This document shows, piece after piece, positions 63,879-64,000 of a stretch of 64,000 nt of DNA. Source of the stretch: JANQFV01 sp964468185. Lineage in GTDB: Bacteria > Planctomycetota > Phycisphaerae > UBA1845 > Fen-1342. The notes below the pieces were generated by a model. It was given only the letters and a program-made list of their open reading frames with translations, had not been told where the DNA came from and did not search any database. Made by a program: the position numbers and the translations under genes. The stretch lies in contig CAYXTR010000023.1 in NCBI GenBank assembly GCA_964468185.1, forward strand, positions 1 to 64,000, read 5' to 3'. Position 1 is the stretch's first letter. Every line of letters starts with the position of its first letter.

Positions 63879-64000
63879 TCACCGCGTTGTGAAGGCTCGG
63901 GCGGCCACGTCTGCCGGGAACCCCTCCAGCCGCTGGCCGGCCGCGTGGCAGTACAACGCCGCCTTGAAGATCCCCTGTAACGCGGACATCACCGCCGCCA
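63879..64000 (-). CDS. 3' end of an unidentified protein (partial)
   Basis: Reading leftward from the window edge, one frame is open to a TGA at 63881-63879 and would encode AAVMSALQGIFKAALYCHAA followed by GQRLEGFPADVAARAFTTR. The composition is protein-like but no family is recognised. It lies 88 bp upstream of the permease start on the same strand. Confidence 0.4.
   Translation of the reverse strand, partial: AAVMSALQGIFKAALYCHAAGQRLEGFPADVAARAFTTR

Overview
The window is a high-GC chromosomal segment from a Planctomycetota bacterium, most likely Phycisphaerae-like. The evidence is a PEP-CTERM protein, a very large secreted protein ending in paired Asp-rich EF-hand (dockerin-like) repeats, a HYExAFE-type protein, many lipoproteins with Tat or Sec signals, and a saccharopine-type lysine pathway. 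No rRNA, tRNA, CRISPR array, insertion sequence or phage was found.

Layout. 1-15.7 kb is mostly housekeeping: a PutP-like symporter, a secreted alpha/beta hydrolase, a HYExAFE protein, mfd, an SDR, a translationally coupled nucleoside phosphorylase/deaminase pair, a lipoprotein glutathione peroxidase behind a Fur-like palindrome, a pyruvate phosphate dikinase with a histone-H1-like Lys-rich tail, and an O-methyltransferase. 15.9-21.8 kb holds an HtrA protease, separate lysine-ketoglutarate reductase and saccharopine dehydrogenase genes, and a cyclophilin-FKBP fusion. 30-34 kb encodes secreted surface proteins; 34-38.3 kb is a small glycan/methyltransferase cluster; 38.3-53.5 kb is mixed housekeeping (peroxiredoxin, RuvC-like protein, Hpt, GlmS, MiaE, molbindin, a giant coiled-coil Wzz-like protein, RluA, a DacA-YbbR fusion, YggS, a Clp N-domain, an M14 peptidase); 53.8-58.6 kb is a 1606-residue P-domain protein; 60.4-64 kb ends with a NeuD-like acetyltransferase and an ABC-2 permease.

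The most interesting locus is 21.9-29.3 kb, all on the minus strand: two Tat-exported precursors built from 27-residue Tyr/Cys/Asp repeats, three radical SAM proteins, one accessory protein with the same CX2CX5CX13C motif found at the C-terminus of one of the radical SAM enzymes, and a lipoprotein HEXXHXXGXXH metallopeptidase. Four genes overlap their neighbours, three by ATGA, and a promoter with -35 TTGACC and -10 TAAACT at 17-bp spacing precedes the first precursor. Outside the signal peptides almost every Tyr, plus the conserved repeat His, starts an aromatic-X-Asp/Asn/Glu triplet (YCD, HCD, YIN, YAD, YSD, YSE, YGD), often in uninterrupted phase of three. I infer an undescribed exported, multiply modified RiPP-like system, with three-residue cyclophane formation, thioether formation or metal binding as the main hypotheses.
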